Shown: positions 20,537 to 31,728 of the stretch, piece after piece
Layout of the letters: every line of letters starts with the position of its first letter
Numbering within the stretch: position 1 is the first letter of the stretch
DNA from: Tanypteryx hageni
Lineage: Eukaryota > Arthropoda > Insecta > Odonata > Petaluridae
DNA: 64,000 bases
Reading direction: 5' to 3'
Assembly: GCA_028673005.1 (NCBI GenBank)
Contig: CM054116.1
Span: 146,503,173 to 146,567,172 of the forward strand
The notes under the pieces: model-generated
What the model was told of the DNA's origin: nothing
Databases searched by the model: none
The model's input: only the letters and a program-made list of their open reading frames with translations
Translations under genes and position numbers: made by a program

Positions 20537-23410
20537 CTACATCCGGTAACTACTAACAATTCACTATTTAGTACACTAAGATGTGAATCAGGTCTCAAAG
20601 TATTATATATTAATATTCAGTGCCTAAGAAATAAGATAGAAGAAATTGAACTATTAATTAGCCCCCTCAACCCTGACATTATATGTATTTCTGAGCACTG
20701 GCTCAAAGAAAGTGAACTACCTAGCATTGCAATTAACAATTATTTTATTACAAGCAGCTTCTGCAGAAGCAACCTAAAATGTGGTGGTGTATTAACTCTA
20801 ATTAAGAATAATTACAGGGCCAGGGGTTTGCCAATTGCTAACCCCTTTTGTTCTGAACAAAATTTTGAATGTTGTGTCACTGAACTGTCTCTTGAAGACA
20901 AAAATATACTAATTCTGTCCACATACAGATCACCAAATGGTGGCTTCAGTGTCTTTCTAGATAGCATGATAAAGGTTCTTAACCTATGTGAAAAGAAATC
21001 TAATTACATTGTTACTTGTGGTGATTTTAACATTGATTTTTGCTCAAGTAGCCCCATGAAATCGGAATTGATAGATGTGTTTAATTCCTTCAACCTCAGT
21101 CAGTCCTCATTTGAGCCAACTAGAATTACTAGCCATTCTACCAAATGCATTGATAACATTTTTTCTAACCTACAGCTTCAGCAGTGTTCTATGTTAACTC
21201 TGGTGTCTCAGACCATCAAGCTCTACTATCCCACTACCTACCTACTTCTATAGCCTTAAACACTAACTCTAAAGCAAATCATTTTGTATATAAACGCTAT
21301 TTCACGCCTTCAGCCCATTCCAAATTTACCTCTGCTCTAAAGCATGAGAATTGGACAAAAGTCTATTAGTCAACTTCAGTCAATGATAAATTTGACAGTT
21401 TCTTATCTACCTTCCTTTCCTATTTCAATGACTGCTTTCCTCTCAGATGTGTGAGGATCAACAATTACCTTAATAGTAGTAACCCTTGGGTCACTGATGA
21501 AGTTAGGTCTGAATCAGTTAAACTGAAACAAATGTTTCAAAAACTGACTCTCACCAATAACTCTATTGACAAAAAAGTCTACCTTGAGCACAAAAAGAAT
21601 TTTGCAAACCTAGTAAAGGATGCTAAAAGGAACTTCAACATCAATCTAATAAACTCTTCCAGTAACAAAACTAAATCTGCCTGGAATATTATTAAAAAAA
21701 TCTACATCTTTGAGTACAAATAAATATTCCATCAATGAAATTTCTGTCATTGGCAAGATAGTGTCTCATCCATTATCCATAGCCAATGAACTCAATAATT
21801 ACTTTCTAGGAGCTGTTAATCAACTTGTCAACCCACAGATAATAGACAATTCAGTCAACATCCCAACTCTATCCTACTCTAATGTTACTTCTATATTTCT
21901 CCAACCTGTTAATGAAAATGAAATTAAATCAATAATTAGTAAAATAAGTCGTAAAAATTCATCTGGGTGGGATGACATCCAATGCTCTCTTCTCAGAGGT
22001 GATGTAATCCAATATCTTCTTTCTCCAATTACCCATATTGTTAACGAATCATTAAGTTCCGGAACGTTTCCCCAAAAATTAAAAATTGCCAAAGTGATTC
22101 CTGTTCCCAAAAAAGGTAACACCTGCACTATGGAGAACTTTAGACCAATTTCCACCTTATCTGTCTTCTCCAAAATCCTTGAAAGCATTATGTATAAGAG
22201 AATTACCTCATTCTTGGACAAGCATAATATTCTTTCCGAATACCAATATGGATTTCGCAAAGGTAGATCCACCGAAACTGCCATAGCAAAGTTCGTCCAT
22301 GCTGTGCTAGATGGATTGAATGATCGAAATAATGTTATTGGGATTTTTTATGACCTATCAAAGGCTTTTGATTCCATCGACCATAAAATTCTCCTAAGCA
22401 AACTTAAGTCTTATGGGATCTCTGGACTAGCTAATAAATGGATAGAATCTTTTCTCACTGACAGGCAACAAGCTGTAACAATCTACTCTGAAGCTGATAA
22501 TTGTAAAATTTCCTCTGAACTCCACTATGTTACTAGAGGCCTCCCTCAAGGGTCAATTCTTGGACCTTTGTTATTCCTACTATTCATTAATTATCTCCCC
22601 TCCTACCTTAAAGGAGGTGATCTATACATGTTTGCTGATGATACTAACCATCTACTGATAAACCCCTGTGATTCCTTCAGCCCGCAAAATGCAATTAGTG
22701 AAATGGAAAGTTGGTGCACCAAAAACAAGGTCTTCTTAAATAATAACAAATCCACATTCATACAATTTCATCCCTGCCAAAAGATAATAACTCAAACTCC
22801 TTGGTTAAAAGTTTCAGACAATTCTCTGAAGAATTCGGCAGTAGTAAAATTTTTAGGAGTTCATTTAAGTGAAACACTAAACTGGGAAGCACATATTGAT
22901 GTCACATGCAAGAAAGTTAGTGCAGGATGCTTCCTCCTCAAAAGAGTGATGCAGATCACTAACCTACACACAGCACTTACAATATACTATGCCTATATTT
23001 ATTGCCATCTAAAATATGGCATTATGGTATGGGGTCACTCTCACCATTCCTTACGTCTGTTTAAACTCCAAATGTGGCCTATAAGAATCTTAGCCAAGGC
23101 AAAAAGACGAGATAGTTGCCGTAACTTATTTAAAAACCTCAACATTCTCACTGCCCCTAGTGTATACATATTTTACTCAATTCTGTTTATTAAAAATAAT
23201 GCATCAATTCTTAATTTAAAATCTAATTCGGATATACATGATCATAATACGAGAAGCAAACAGGACTGTCACCTTTCGCCACAGACCTTGAAAATGTGTG
23301 CTAACAGTCCAATTTATGCTGGATCAATATTCTTCAATAAGCTCCCTGCTACCCTAAAAATGAGTCAAAAAACAGATCCTTTAAGCATAAACTTAAGGAG
23401 TATCTTGTAA
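20537..23410 (+). pseudogene. CR1/Jockey-like LINE ORF2 (APE endonuclease and reverse transcriptase)
   Basis: The endonuclease opens with INIQCLRNKIEEIE (about 20610) and keeps ICISEHWL, STYRSPNG and CGDFNIDF. A frameshift near 21180 moves the GVSDHQALL motif to another frame; a TAG at 21367 and a second frameshift near 21715 follow. The RT is then open from 21710 to 23410: VIPVPKKGN, NFRPISTLSVFSKILE, QYGFRKGRSTETA, YDLSKAFDSIDH, GLPQGSILGPLLFLLFIN and an intact FADDTNHLL catalytic box, then a C-terminal thumb region. This is a mostly preserved copy of a Jockey-superfamily LINE. No in-frame ATG occurs near the start of the endonuclease; it shares the ORF1 frame across a single TGA. Confidence 0.9.
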
Positions 23411-23604
23411 ATGGCTGTTTTTACTCAACTGATGAATTTTTGTATAACTAGATCATGACTAACTTTGTATGTTTTATTGTGTCTTATACCTGCTTTTTTA
23501 TGAATATCTATGTATATATATATATATATATTATCATTGACTTATCCTATATTTGTATTAACAGATCACTTGGATGAATAAAATTATTATTATTATTATT
23601 TTAA
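23411..23604 (+). repeat. LINE 3' UTR with (TA)n and terminal (ATT)n tail
   Basis: A short 3' region contains a (TA)n run at about 23511-23532. It ends GATGAATAAA followed by about six ATT units (23583-23602), the simple-repeat tail typical of CR1/L2-like LINEs. Confidence 0.75.
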
Positions 23605-23890
23605 CCAGCATTCGCAGATACAGATAAAGTCTGGCTTCTCATCATGAGCCAGAGCTTCTAATTCAGTGATTTTGTTTCTTAGACACTGAAAATTTAAAAC
23701 TAGAATTTTAATTTGAGAATCAGTAATAATCTTCTCAGATTTACAGCTATCTAGTCTCTTATTTTTTGTCTTCTGGATACTATTCTGGCTGCTTGTAGTG
23801 ACACTTGAGGTGGGGAGAGCATTGTATGGGACACTAGATTTGTCAGGAGTGAATACTAAAGTCTTTCAATGATGTGACATTAACACTTTG
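23605..23890 (-). pseudogene. Fragment of a related LINE in opposite orientation
   Basis: On the minus strand the translation reads LVLNFQCLRNKITELEALA...DFICICECW. This matches the opening of the endonuclease of the LINE just upstream (INIQCLRNKIEEIE...DIICISEHW) but with clear divergence. Before it lies a Ser/Thr-rich tail of ORF1. It directly abuts the (ATT)n tail of the plus-strand LINE. It is most likely a 3'-broken piece of a second, related copy inserted earlier or later in reverse. Confidence 0.7.
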
Positions 23891-24029
23891 GATGATTTAA
23901 CACTGTTTTCCAAAGGTTGAACCTAATATTAACATGAAAATTTACAGTTAAAGAAATTTTTTAACAAAAATTCTTTAAAACAAACTCCTAAACTGTAAGG
24001 ATCTCAAAAAAAATATCAAACTCAATACA

Positions 24030-25085
24030 CTTCTTCATGATTATTCTCATTTTAGTCCCAGATTTGGTATTAAAAATTCCATAGAGTTGACGCACACCTT
24101 AAAAGGAATAATAAAATTTGTCTCTTTTGATGTTTGTAATCACAAAAGCTTCTTTTCATTCTATGCTTCACCGCCTTCTTAGTATACCTCTTTCTAAACC
24201 CAATTTCCTTATAGGACTTAACACCATTAAACAGATCGCCATCAATAATGGCTACAAAACTGGTTTAATCGATAAAATTATCCTAAAAAACGTTTATTTA
24301 TTGCCTCCCAAAAAATCGTTTCTCTTCTGCCTAATCTCACCTCCAAACCTCTTAGTTGGCGCAGACTCCCATTTTTAGGAAACCTTTCTTATAAATTGTC
24401 CAACCATTTTCCTAAACTTAAACCTGCTTTCTACTCCCCAGTTACATTTTCCAAATTATTCCTTAATATTAAAGACCTGATACAGTTGTCATTAAGAAGT
24501 GGTGTATATAAACTTGCTTGTGATGTTTGCGGAGCGGTCTACATTGGCCAAACGGCAAGGAGTTTTGACAAGAGGATTAAAGAGCAGAAGCGATGCTTCC
24601 ATTTAAATAATTTGAATTCTCAATTTGCGGAACATCTTTTAAACCTCAATCATCATAGTTCCTTCAGCCCTAAATTCCTCCACTTTGAAATTAAAGGTCG
24701 CAAATTGGATGCTCTTGAACAGCTGGAGATAATTATTTGTGAAGACTTGCTTCTCGTAAATTACTTTTCCACAATCATTCTCCTCTATTTAGCTTACCAA
24801 ATATTTTGTAAATACTTTGTATCAACATTGTTGTCTTTGGCCCCTTTTACCAAGTTTTTGTAACTTTATTTTGCTTTCGCCTTCCTTTCCAACCCCTTCC
24901 TTTTCCTAACCGTTGATTCAATTACCTTCCATTCGTTTTCTGTGTAACCCCTCCTGCCTCCCTCTCCCCCCCTTTTTCCCTATATTTATGGAACAATTTT
25001 TATATTTTATCACCTGATGATGCTACAATCGTAGTTAAACCGGTCGTGCCAAATAAATTTATGGAAGTGACAAAGTTCTTTCTTT
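24030..25085 (+). pseudogene. Penelope-like element copy A (RT deleted, GIY-YIG endonuclease kept)
   Basis: A Penelope-like retroelement 3' part. It begins within the RT (SHF.PRFGIKNSIEL region) and keeps the KFVSFDV motif of RT motif A. It then jumps by an internal deletion of roughly 500 bp (compared with copy B at 42.3 kb) to the thumb (HRLLSIPLSKPNFLI, about 24170). The C-terminal GIY-YIG endonuclease is present at 24396-24863: SGVYKLACDVCGAVYIGQTARS, with the GVYK and YIGQT halves and downstream R residues. A conserved 3' tail follows, ending AAAGTTCTTTCTTTTTC near 25090. The copy is non-functional. The family is clear by comparison with copies B and C. Confidence 0.88.
25011..25048 (+). 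ncRNA. Hammerhead-ribozyme-like motif, PLE copy A
   Basis: Order of parts: CAC (stem I, 5' half), CTGATGA core, hairpin CTACAATCGTAG (stem II), TAAA in place of the invariant GAAA, CCGGTC (palindromic stem III ACCGGT plus cleavage C), GTG (stem I, 3' half). Hammerhead motifs are established at the ends of Penelope-like elements. Here the G12 equivalent is mutated, so this copy is predicted to be inactive. Confidence 0.6.
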
Positions 25086-25089
25086 TTCT

Positions 25090-25974
25090 CAAGAAGTAAA
25101 CAATGTATACAAATTAGGTGCATATGAAACATTGTACTGCTCACATTCACTTTCCCAAATATCATTTTCCTGAAACTTATTTTCATTAAAATCATTTTCT
25201 CAAATATTTCAGTTTCCCAAAAATCATTTTTGAATTTTGAAGCTCTTATGTTTATTTTCTGATGAGTTACAACGGCCACATATGCACAGCTTCTTTTATT
25301 ATTATAGATAGATAATTGCTCATTTTGGCAAAATTATTTGTCATCAATTTTATAATTTTGCATGAATATTAAAACAATTTCAATGTCTTTTGTTGTTAAA
25401 ATAAAATACCTTTGATTTTCTAATTGTGTTTTATTTTTTCATAATTGATCATTTTATTAAAATTATATGGGGGGTTTCAAAGAATAATTCCTGCTCAATG
25501 TGAAATGTATTTGAAGAAGGCATCAGCCCTCATTGCTTGTTGAAGGGGGCGCTGGCCCAAAAGTGGTTTGGAACCACTGGCATAGAGCAAGCATATATGT
25601 AACTGGATTAACTGCCACCTCCACCTTAGTGCTAGTGCCAGTGATGGACAAACGGCAATAAATCGGGGTCTGACTGTAACTGGAGTTTTCAGCTACACAT
25701 GCGATTATTATCTGTAGAGGTGTAGTGCATTTACCAAAGTGCTCCAGTATTTGGGTGGTGAAAAATCCACTTCATCCTCGAGTGTTAGTATTCCAAAAAA
25801 AAATGAATTGAAAAGAAAAGTAGAAGGGTGAATTACCTTTTTTAATTACAGTATTAGTCCGAATATAGTCCCTCCCTGAATATAGTCTTCCCCCCTATTT
25901 CTGAAGCCTCAGTTTTGGAAAAAATTTGAACCCCATTACAGACCTCACTTTTTAGCCTACTTACCAGAATGGAA
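25090..25974. other. AT-rich DNA with a hAT-type end at 25545-25578
   Basis: Mostly AT-rich without genes. At about 25545-25578, read on the minus strand, CAGTGGTTCCAAACCAC opens a sequence rich in G/C characteristic of hAT termini; its partner end was not found. Confidence 0.4.
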
Positions 25975-26410
25975 ATAGGCTTATAGTTTGGTCGTTTTGT
26001 CTGTCTTTCTGTCCAACCTCCCTTTTAACTTTTGAACCAATACACAGATTTTCATGAAACTTGGTGGAAATTCTTGCTACATGGGCCGAGCTCCTGATGA
26101 TAGTTTTTGTTGCGAAGATTGAAGTTCCGGATTCGATTCCAGGAACTATCCTTCCCATTTAATTTACATGGAAAATCTGAAATCTATCGGGCAAGGTAAT
26201 TTTCTCTTGCACATTAAAATATCTTAAAATTGTAATATCAGTGTGGGATTTGTACTATTATCTGAGGAAAGGAATGAAGATTCTAATTTTTATCGTAGAA
26301 TTTTGCTTATCGATTGTATTTCTTAGAATTTTGCATAAATACTGGTAATTTTGCAGTTTTTATCACTCATTACGAGTGTTGCCATTGCAACAACTATTGC
26401 TGGACTCAGA
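25975..26410 (+). repeat. Dispersed repeat, copy 1 (partner at 30.65-31.07 kb)
   Basis: About 430 bp similar in the same orientation to 30655-31066. Shared landmarks are ACAGATTTTCATGAA / CTGATTTTCATGAA, a B-box-like GGATTCGATTCCAGG / GGTTTGATTCCAGG, TCTTAAAATTGTAATATC / TCTTAAAATTGTGATATC, and TTGCCATTGCAAC / TTGCCATGGAGAC near the end. The B-box-like word suggests a tRNA-derived repeat, but no clear A box is seen. Confidence 0.65.
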
Positions 26411-27963
26411 TTCGGTATATTCTAATATGTAGACACGTTATTTTTGCCACAAATATTCCATTTGGATGTATTTGTAGTATTTTATAACATTAAATTATGA
26501 AATTTGGGAGCACAAATAGCTACATATCCGTGATGACTCTAAAGCTATTAAAGCCAATATAAGTATTAAGTTATCAAGATATGAAGAGGACAGCGAAAAA
26601 TAGGAGTATATGGAGAATCAGGTTTAACCTTGAATAATTACGGACCTGTCTACAGACAGACTACCTATGATGATGATGTATTAAATAAATGATTAAATGG
26701 AAAGAGGCATCATAAGTTCTGTTTGGATCATCTTCTGATATTCCAAAGTACAAGTTTTAATAAGTACAAGCAATTTAGTTACAGCTATCAATTTACAATG
26801 GAACGTTGACATCACGTTTTGCGTGTTAAAGTTGCAGGCGTAATTTAAATATGTATCAAGTGTTACTAGACTAAATTCGAAAATTTTGATTTATGAATGT
26901 TATTTAAATTCCATTCGTATCCTTCAGATGCCGTTGACAATGGCTACTTGAATCGTACCTGCATAAAAAAGTAATTATCACCAGATTTCCATTAAATATA
27001 TTCTTTTCATAATTTATTTTATCCGTACTTTCAGTACTTGTGATATTTATGCCTCAGAATATCACATCAAGGAATATATTCTGTAGATAGTTGAAACACA
27101 TTCAACACCTCGGTTTGATTTACCTAAGTAATACTTTTATAATGCGATTGCATTATATATGTTACGGTTAAGGTATGTAATTGGAAAATGTGTGCATTTG
27201 CCGGTAAATGTGCACTTTTATCGATGTGCCTTGGTAAATTTGGAAATAAGTAAGAATGAGAAATGCTACACTTTAATAATTACGTTAATTTATAACAGAA
27301 ATCATCCAGGGTTTGGCTCCACTGGTATATATTAAGATGAACGCTACCCAACCCGAGGGGAGAACACAGTGAATTTGAGGAGGAACCAAAAACTCATCAA
27401 CTAACCTACCCAACCTAAGGCAAGGATTTCAAAGAGTGAACAAAAAGAATTAAGTTATTGCGACATATGTATCAAGAAATTCTCCATAAAACAACCAAAT
27501 CAAGTGAGGGCATTAATTATTACCTATACTTACTGACGTTGGTGATATTATCGTTTGCTAATTTCCCCCCCCTCCCTTACTTACTAATATTTTGGCCAAA
27601 ATGAAGAGGACTATATTCAGACTAATATGGTAATTTTACAAATCGATTTTAAACAAACATTATTAGCATTTAACTTTTATATATTTCGAGTTATTGTTTG
27701 TTTTTCTTGGGGATTTTACAAATAAGCAAATGGAAAAAAGTAGTTTATATCTATACTGTATTAGTATGAGTCAAAAATAGGTTTATTTTATTCTTGTGAC
27801 ACTTAGCCTCATTGTATCCCAGTTCACTTCTGGTTTGGAGATTTAAATAATCTGTTTTCAATGCAGGTATTGGGAACAGAATCTGCTATGGTTTTTCAAT
27901 ATTCTTATCTTCCCGAATAATGATTTTAAATACAGTTCTTCCATGCCTCAATCTTTATTGTAG
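26411..27963. other. Intron sequence upstream of the first visible lgd exon
   Basis: AT-rich DNA with no recognisable gene. It ends with a pyrimidine-rich tract and TTGTAG acceptor at 27951-27963. If the upstream lgd exons lie outside the window, everything before this point is intron or intergenic. Confidence 0.5.
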
Positions 27964-28190
27964 ATGTGCATTAGCACAAGAGATCATTTTCGTGCCATTG
28001 GAGATGTTGGCAGTGGAAACCGCTTTGAACAACTGGCTCTTGACTCCAAAAAGGATTTGGATGCTGTACGAGCTGCCTCAGTGGCTCACAAATTAGAGCT
28101 GGCAAAGACTGAAGATTTAGGAGAGGGCAAGATGTATGAAACTGCTCCACCAAGGTTCCATTATGAGAGCAAAACATTTTCGATTGTCAA
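27964..28190 (+). CDS. lgd: CC2D1 / lethal (2) giant discs orthologue, internal exon
   Basis: An internal exon of 227 bp between acceptor TTGTAG and donor GTAAGT. It encodes a helical stretch (FEQLALDSKKDLDAVRAA, RFEQ type) then APPRFHYESKTFSIVK, which in CC2D1 proteins leads directly into the C2 domain. It ends two bases into a codon, and the exon at 54866 supplies the third base, giving ..SIVK-CNTDLSDND. CC2D1A/B and fly Lgd bind the ESCRT-III subunit Shrub/CHMP4 and act in endosomal sorting, affecting Notch signalling. The usual DM14 repeats must lie in earlier exons not seen here. The identity rests on the joined three-exon protein. The gene runs on the plus strand. Confidence 0.85.
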
Positions 28191-28445
28191 GTAAGTTAAC
28201 TCTGGAATTTTTATATATTAAACTGATACTGTTACAATAAATATATAAAAATGTTGTTTTTCACTCGGCGATAGAACATATTTTAAGACATTTTTTAGGA
28301 AAAAATTTTGATGCATATATTTAAAGCTGCACAGTTTATGGAAACAAAAACATCTATGTTTAATTCACTAAAAATAATCAATTTTAACAAGTTACAAGGT
28401 GTTGAAATTACATTTTATGAATGTTCACACAAATATTAAACTAAG

Positions 28446-28709
28446 TTTTGACATTTTAGAAGAAGAAAAATTCTGTACTTGACCGGGAATCAAACTAGGG
28501 TCTCCCCACTTACCGGATAGCTGCTTTAACCAACTAAGCTATCAAGCCAGTCTGATTCTCCTTTTTCGAATTGGGGTATTTATGGTGAAGAAGGGCTGTT
28601 AGCCCTTCTTCTCCGTAAACTGGTTAAAGCACCTATCTGGCAAGTGGGGAGATCTGGGTTCAATTCCTGGTCAAGTTCAGTATTTTTCTCCTTCTAAAAT
28701 GTCAAAATA
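28446..28709. repeat. Inverted pair of tRNA-like sequences with a central hairpin
   Basis: Left arm 28446-28532 and right arm 28621-28709 are near reverse complements, about 87 bp each. On the minus strand the left arm is the tRNA-like sequence itself, with A box TAGCTTAGTTGGTTAAAG and B box TAGTTTGATTCCC and a nearly pairing acceptor stem (GGCTTGA / TCAAGTA). The anticodon stem does not pair, so it is not a working tRNA gene. Between the arms a perfect hairpin AGAAGGGCTGTTAGCCCTTCT lies at about 28592-28612. The whole can fold into a long cruciform. Confidence 0.8.
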
Positions 28710-28864
28710 ATCAATTTTATTTATTGTAGAACCTGGCAAAGTTCCTAAACATGTGAAAGAACAAAATGCTGTATTACCGTATTTACCCAAATCCAAGACT
28801 AGGTTTTTCCCAAATTTGAGCTTGTGAAAATTGGGAGTTGTCTTAAATTCAAGTATGAAGTTGT

Positions 28865-29365
28865 ACACCCTCAATACATCACAGTCAATTGATTGTGCAT
28901 CAAGTCATCATGCTTCAATTCATGGCCTGTTAAATTGTCACATGACAAACTCATCATGCATCAATAAATTGCACGACAAACTCATCATGCGTCAATACAT
29001 CACTAGACAAATTCGTCGCGTTACACTTTCATTGCGAGACAAATTCGTCGCGTGAGATTTGTCATGAGACAATTTGGAAGGTGAGACACCATGACTGGTG
29101 TATGACAGAAGAATACACTTGTTGGGTTGGGTGTCACCCCTTGCCATATACTATCCAATGTCTCAGGTAATTCTGGTATTATCGAAAGATAAAGAAAAAT
29201 TATTTTGTGGAAAAGTGTCTCCTCCTGCCGTTCATCAGTCATGGTGTCTCACGATTAATTTGTCGAGAGATGAATTGATGCATGATGAGTTTTTCATGCG
29301 ATGTATTGACACATGATGAATTGACTGCGATGAACTGACCACGACGAATTGTCATAGAACCATAG
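28865..29365. repeat. Foldback element with short internal repeats
   Basis: Two arms in inverse orientation (about 28865-29103 and 29235-29365) are built from a ~22-bp degenerate unit such as GACAAACTCATCATGCATCA. Each arm ends toward the centre with GTGAGACACCATGACTG or its complement. The loop between (29104-29234) is unique. The structure resembles foldback-type DNA elements. No target duplication was found. Confidence 0.6.
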
Positions 29366-29742
29366 GAAGTATAATTATGCATTTAATCGATGATTTTTAA
29401 ACCAACCAAACATTTGATAAATTGTATCTACTGAGATTTTTCATTGCAAACTTATGATCCAGAATTCAATTAATAAAGACTTAATTTTAAAAATTCTTTT
29501 CTTTCGAACAAAAATTTGAAACAAACCATTTAAATTAATGAACAAACTAGTATACCTACACTGAGTATGTGTGTTTGAAATGTATGCCAAAAACATTCGG
29601 TGAGAAATTAGGACAAAATCTTTTTTCTGTTTTGAGTCTGCTAAAAGTTTAGATTCGGTATTGTCTTGAATTCAGATAAATACGGTAACTGGGATACCCA
29701 CAAATGAGTCAGCCACAAATATTCAGGACTGACAGTGTAGGG

Positions 29743-30065
29743 CAGGGGTCGGGCAACCTTTTCTGCATGGCAAATCACATTCATGGTGGTGAATGCTTCC
29801 GAGGACCTCATTGGAAGTCACGTGAGCTTTGATGGGACGGATGAGTGTTTATGCCCCTAGTTATCTAGATATTCTGTGGTCTCATACTGGTAAAAATAAG
29901 ATCTAAGTAATTTACTGCTGTTAAAACTTCACCAGAGAAGATTTTGAGTCCATAATTTGACTGAAAAAATACGAAATTTTTTGTTAAATTGTATTGATCA
30001 CTTTTTCATAATGGCTTTGCGAGCCTCATGAAGCACTCTCAGGGGCCATAAGTTTCCAACCTCTG
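29743..30065. mobile_element. hAT-type MITE, 323 bp
   Basis: Ends are left CAGGGGTCGGGCAACC and right (reverse complement) CAGAGGTTGGAAACTT, hAT-like. Flanking 8-mers are GTGTAGGG (29735-29742) and GCATAGGG (30066-30073), six of eight identical, consistent with an old TSD. No coding capacity. Another hAT-like end, CAGGGGTGTCCAAACC, lies at 30157 without a partner. Confidence 0.6.
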
Positions 30066-30371
30066 GCATAGGGTATTATAGGGTAGGCAGAGCAAGATAT
30101 ACACTTACAGAATAATGTTTATGATTTAGATTCGAGTGCAAGTCATTTATCTAGACCAGGGGTGTCCAAACCGGCATTCATATTCATATATTATATATGA
30201 AAAATAAAACAAATAATTTAATGTAGTTCACTTGATGCCAATTAGTGTACATATTTTACTATTATTATTCAGCAATCGTATTTCGTGAATATGGAGTTTA
30301 TAAGGTCAAAACTGAACTGGAAATTTGTGCCTCCTTTAGTTTTATAGATCAATCTTATATGAGTTGAATAC

Positions 30372-31728
30372 TCACAAGTCAAGAAGGTGACGAAATATCT
30401 TCTGATAATATTTTTTCATCCTCTTCCTTGCCGTACTGTAGGTGATCATGTACTGATCTGAGAGGTCATCTCCACCCATTCCATCATTATAATTGATGCA
30501 TACTTCTGGCTTCATTTTTGTTCCACCCTTCCTCTCCCAAACACTTTTCATATCTGCATTATGTATGCTGTAGAGCATGCAGATTTGTCTTTTGTCTTGC
30601 CACTTGAAGACCATCAGTTTTTTTATGCTGGTTTCCAAAGGAAACATAGCCTTATGAAATGGTCCTGTCTGTGGATGTGTCCCCCACTAACAACTTTTGC
30701 ATAAATGGACTGATTTTCATGAATCCTCGTACGAGGCTTGTGCTACCAGGGCCCACCTCCGGGCTATATTTTATTTGGCCAATATTGAAATCCCGGGTTT
30801 GATTCCAGGTATGTATTTCCCCCATTTGTTTTACATAGGAAGTCTCAAATCCATTGTGCAGAGATGTTTTCTTTAATACTTTAAAAAATCTTAAAATTGT
30901 GATATCGGAGCGAAGTTTGTACTGTTCTACGGGGAAAAGAATGTAGATTCTAATTCTTATCACAGAATTTTGATAATTGATTGTATTTTCTTGAATTCCT
31001 ACTAAAACATTGCTTTTTTGCGTTTTAAATCGCATTTTATTGGATTGTTGCCATGGAGACGATTATTATTATTATATTTATTACTGAGCTTGGCTTGAGC
31101 ATTGACTAGTGAAAAAATGGGTTATTTTCTTTTCCACTCGACTACTTTTCAGCAATGGATAGTTTATCCATACATATTACCATATAAACAGTAACATTTA
31201 TTAAATTCGTTTATATAAAAAATACATGCAAAATTTTGACCTTGCTTTTAGTATTTTAAATGTGATAATGCTCTATTATTTTGTTTTCCAATTTTACTAT
31301 ACCATTGATAAACTATAAATTACATATGGTATGAGAATACCTTGGAATGACTAACACATACTGAAACATTTCCTGTCAATATAACTAATCAATTCGGGAC
31401 GTCAACTTTGGGAAACCAGCCTGCATTAGTCCTGGTTTGAACTTCTTGTTCAGAATACAGCTGCTAACTCACCTGCCTTCAACTTTCTCACCAAAATGTT
31501 TTTAAGATACTCCTTACAATTAGCTTGCACAGTACCAACTGCGTCTGTTTCCAGAGAGTTCAATAAATAAAATAATTCTGGGCTACTGTAATAATCTAAG
31601 TCAATCAGGTACCCTTTCTGGAGCTTTTCCGCTAATATAAGCACTATTTTTGTAGACTTAGTGTATTTACTAAGGCCAATCCCTTCAACTTCTTCTTTTA
31701 GGTCTGTGTCCTTTCCATTATAAATGCA
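30372..31728 (-). pseudogene. piggyBac transposase fragment, split by an inserted repeat
   Basis: Two blocks of one piggyBac transposase on the minus strand. The upstream block (31450-31728) reads YNGKDTD..., IVLILAEKLQKGYLIDLDYYSSPELF and AVGTVQANCKE. The downstream block (30372-30647) reads VFKWQDKRQICMLYSIH, INYNDGMGGDDLSDQ and RKRMKKYYQKIFRHLLDL. They correspond to consecutive parts of the DDE domain; the Asp of the MGGDD motif matches a conserved catalytic-region Asp. About 0.8 kb of foreign DNA, including dispersed repeat copy 2 (30655-31066), lies between them. The N-terminus and the cysteine-rich end are missing. The copy is dead. Confidence 0.85.
30655..31066 (+). repeat. Dispersed repeat, copy 2, inserted in a piggyBac relic
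   Basis: Similar over about 410 bp to 25975-26410 in the same orientation. It carries the B-box-like GGGTTTGATTCCAGG at about 30793-30807. It lies within the piggyBac coding region, between the GELA and VFKW blocks, so it is younger than that element. Confidence 0.65.

Noticed and set aside
28480..28555. A genuine tRNA gene on the minus strand
   Set aside because: A and B boxes and most of an acceptor stem are present, but the anticodon stem does not pair, and the same sequence is duplicated in inverted form as a repeat.
30157..30172. Another hAT element starting CAGGGGTGTCCAAACC
   Set aside because: Single terminus only; no TSD or second end detected.
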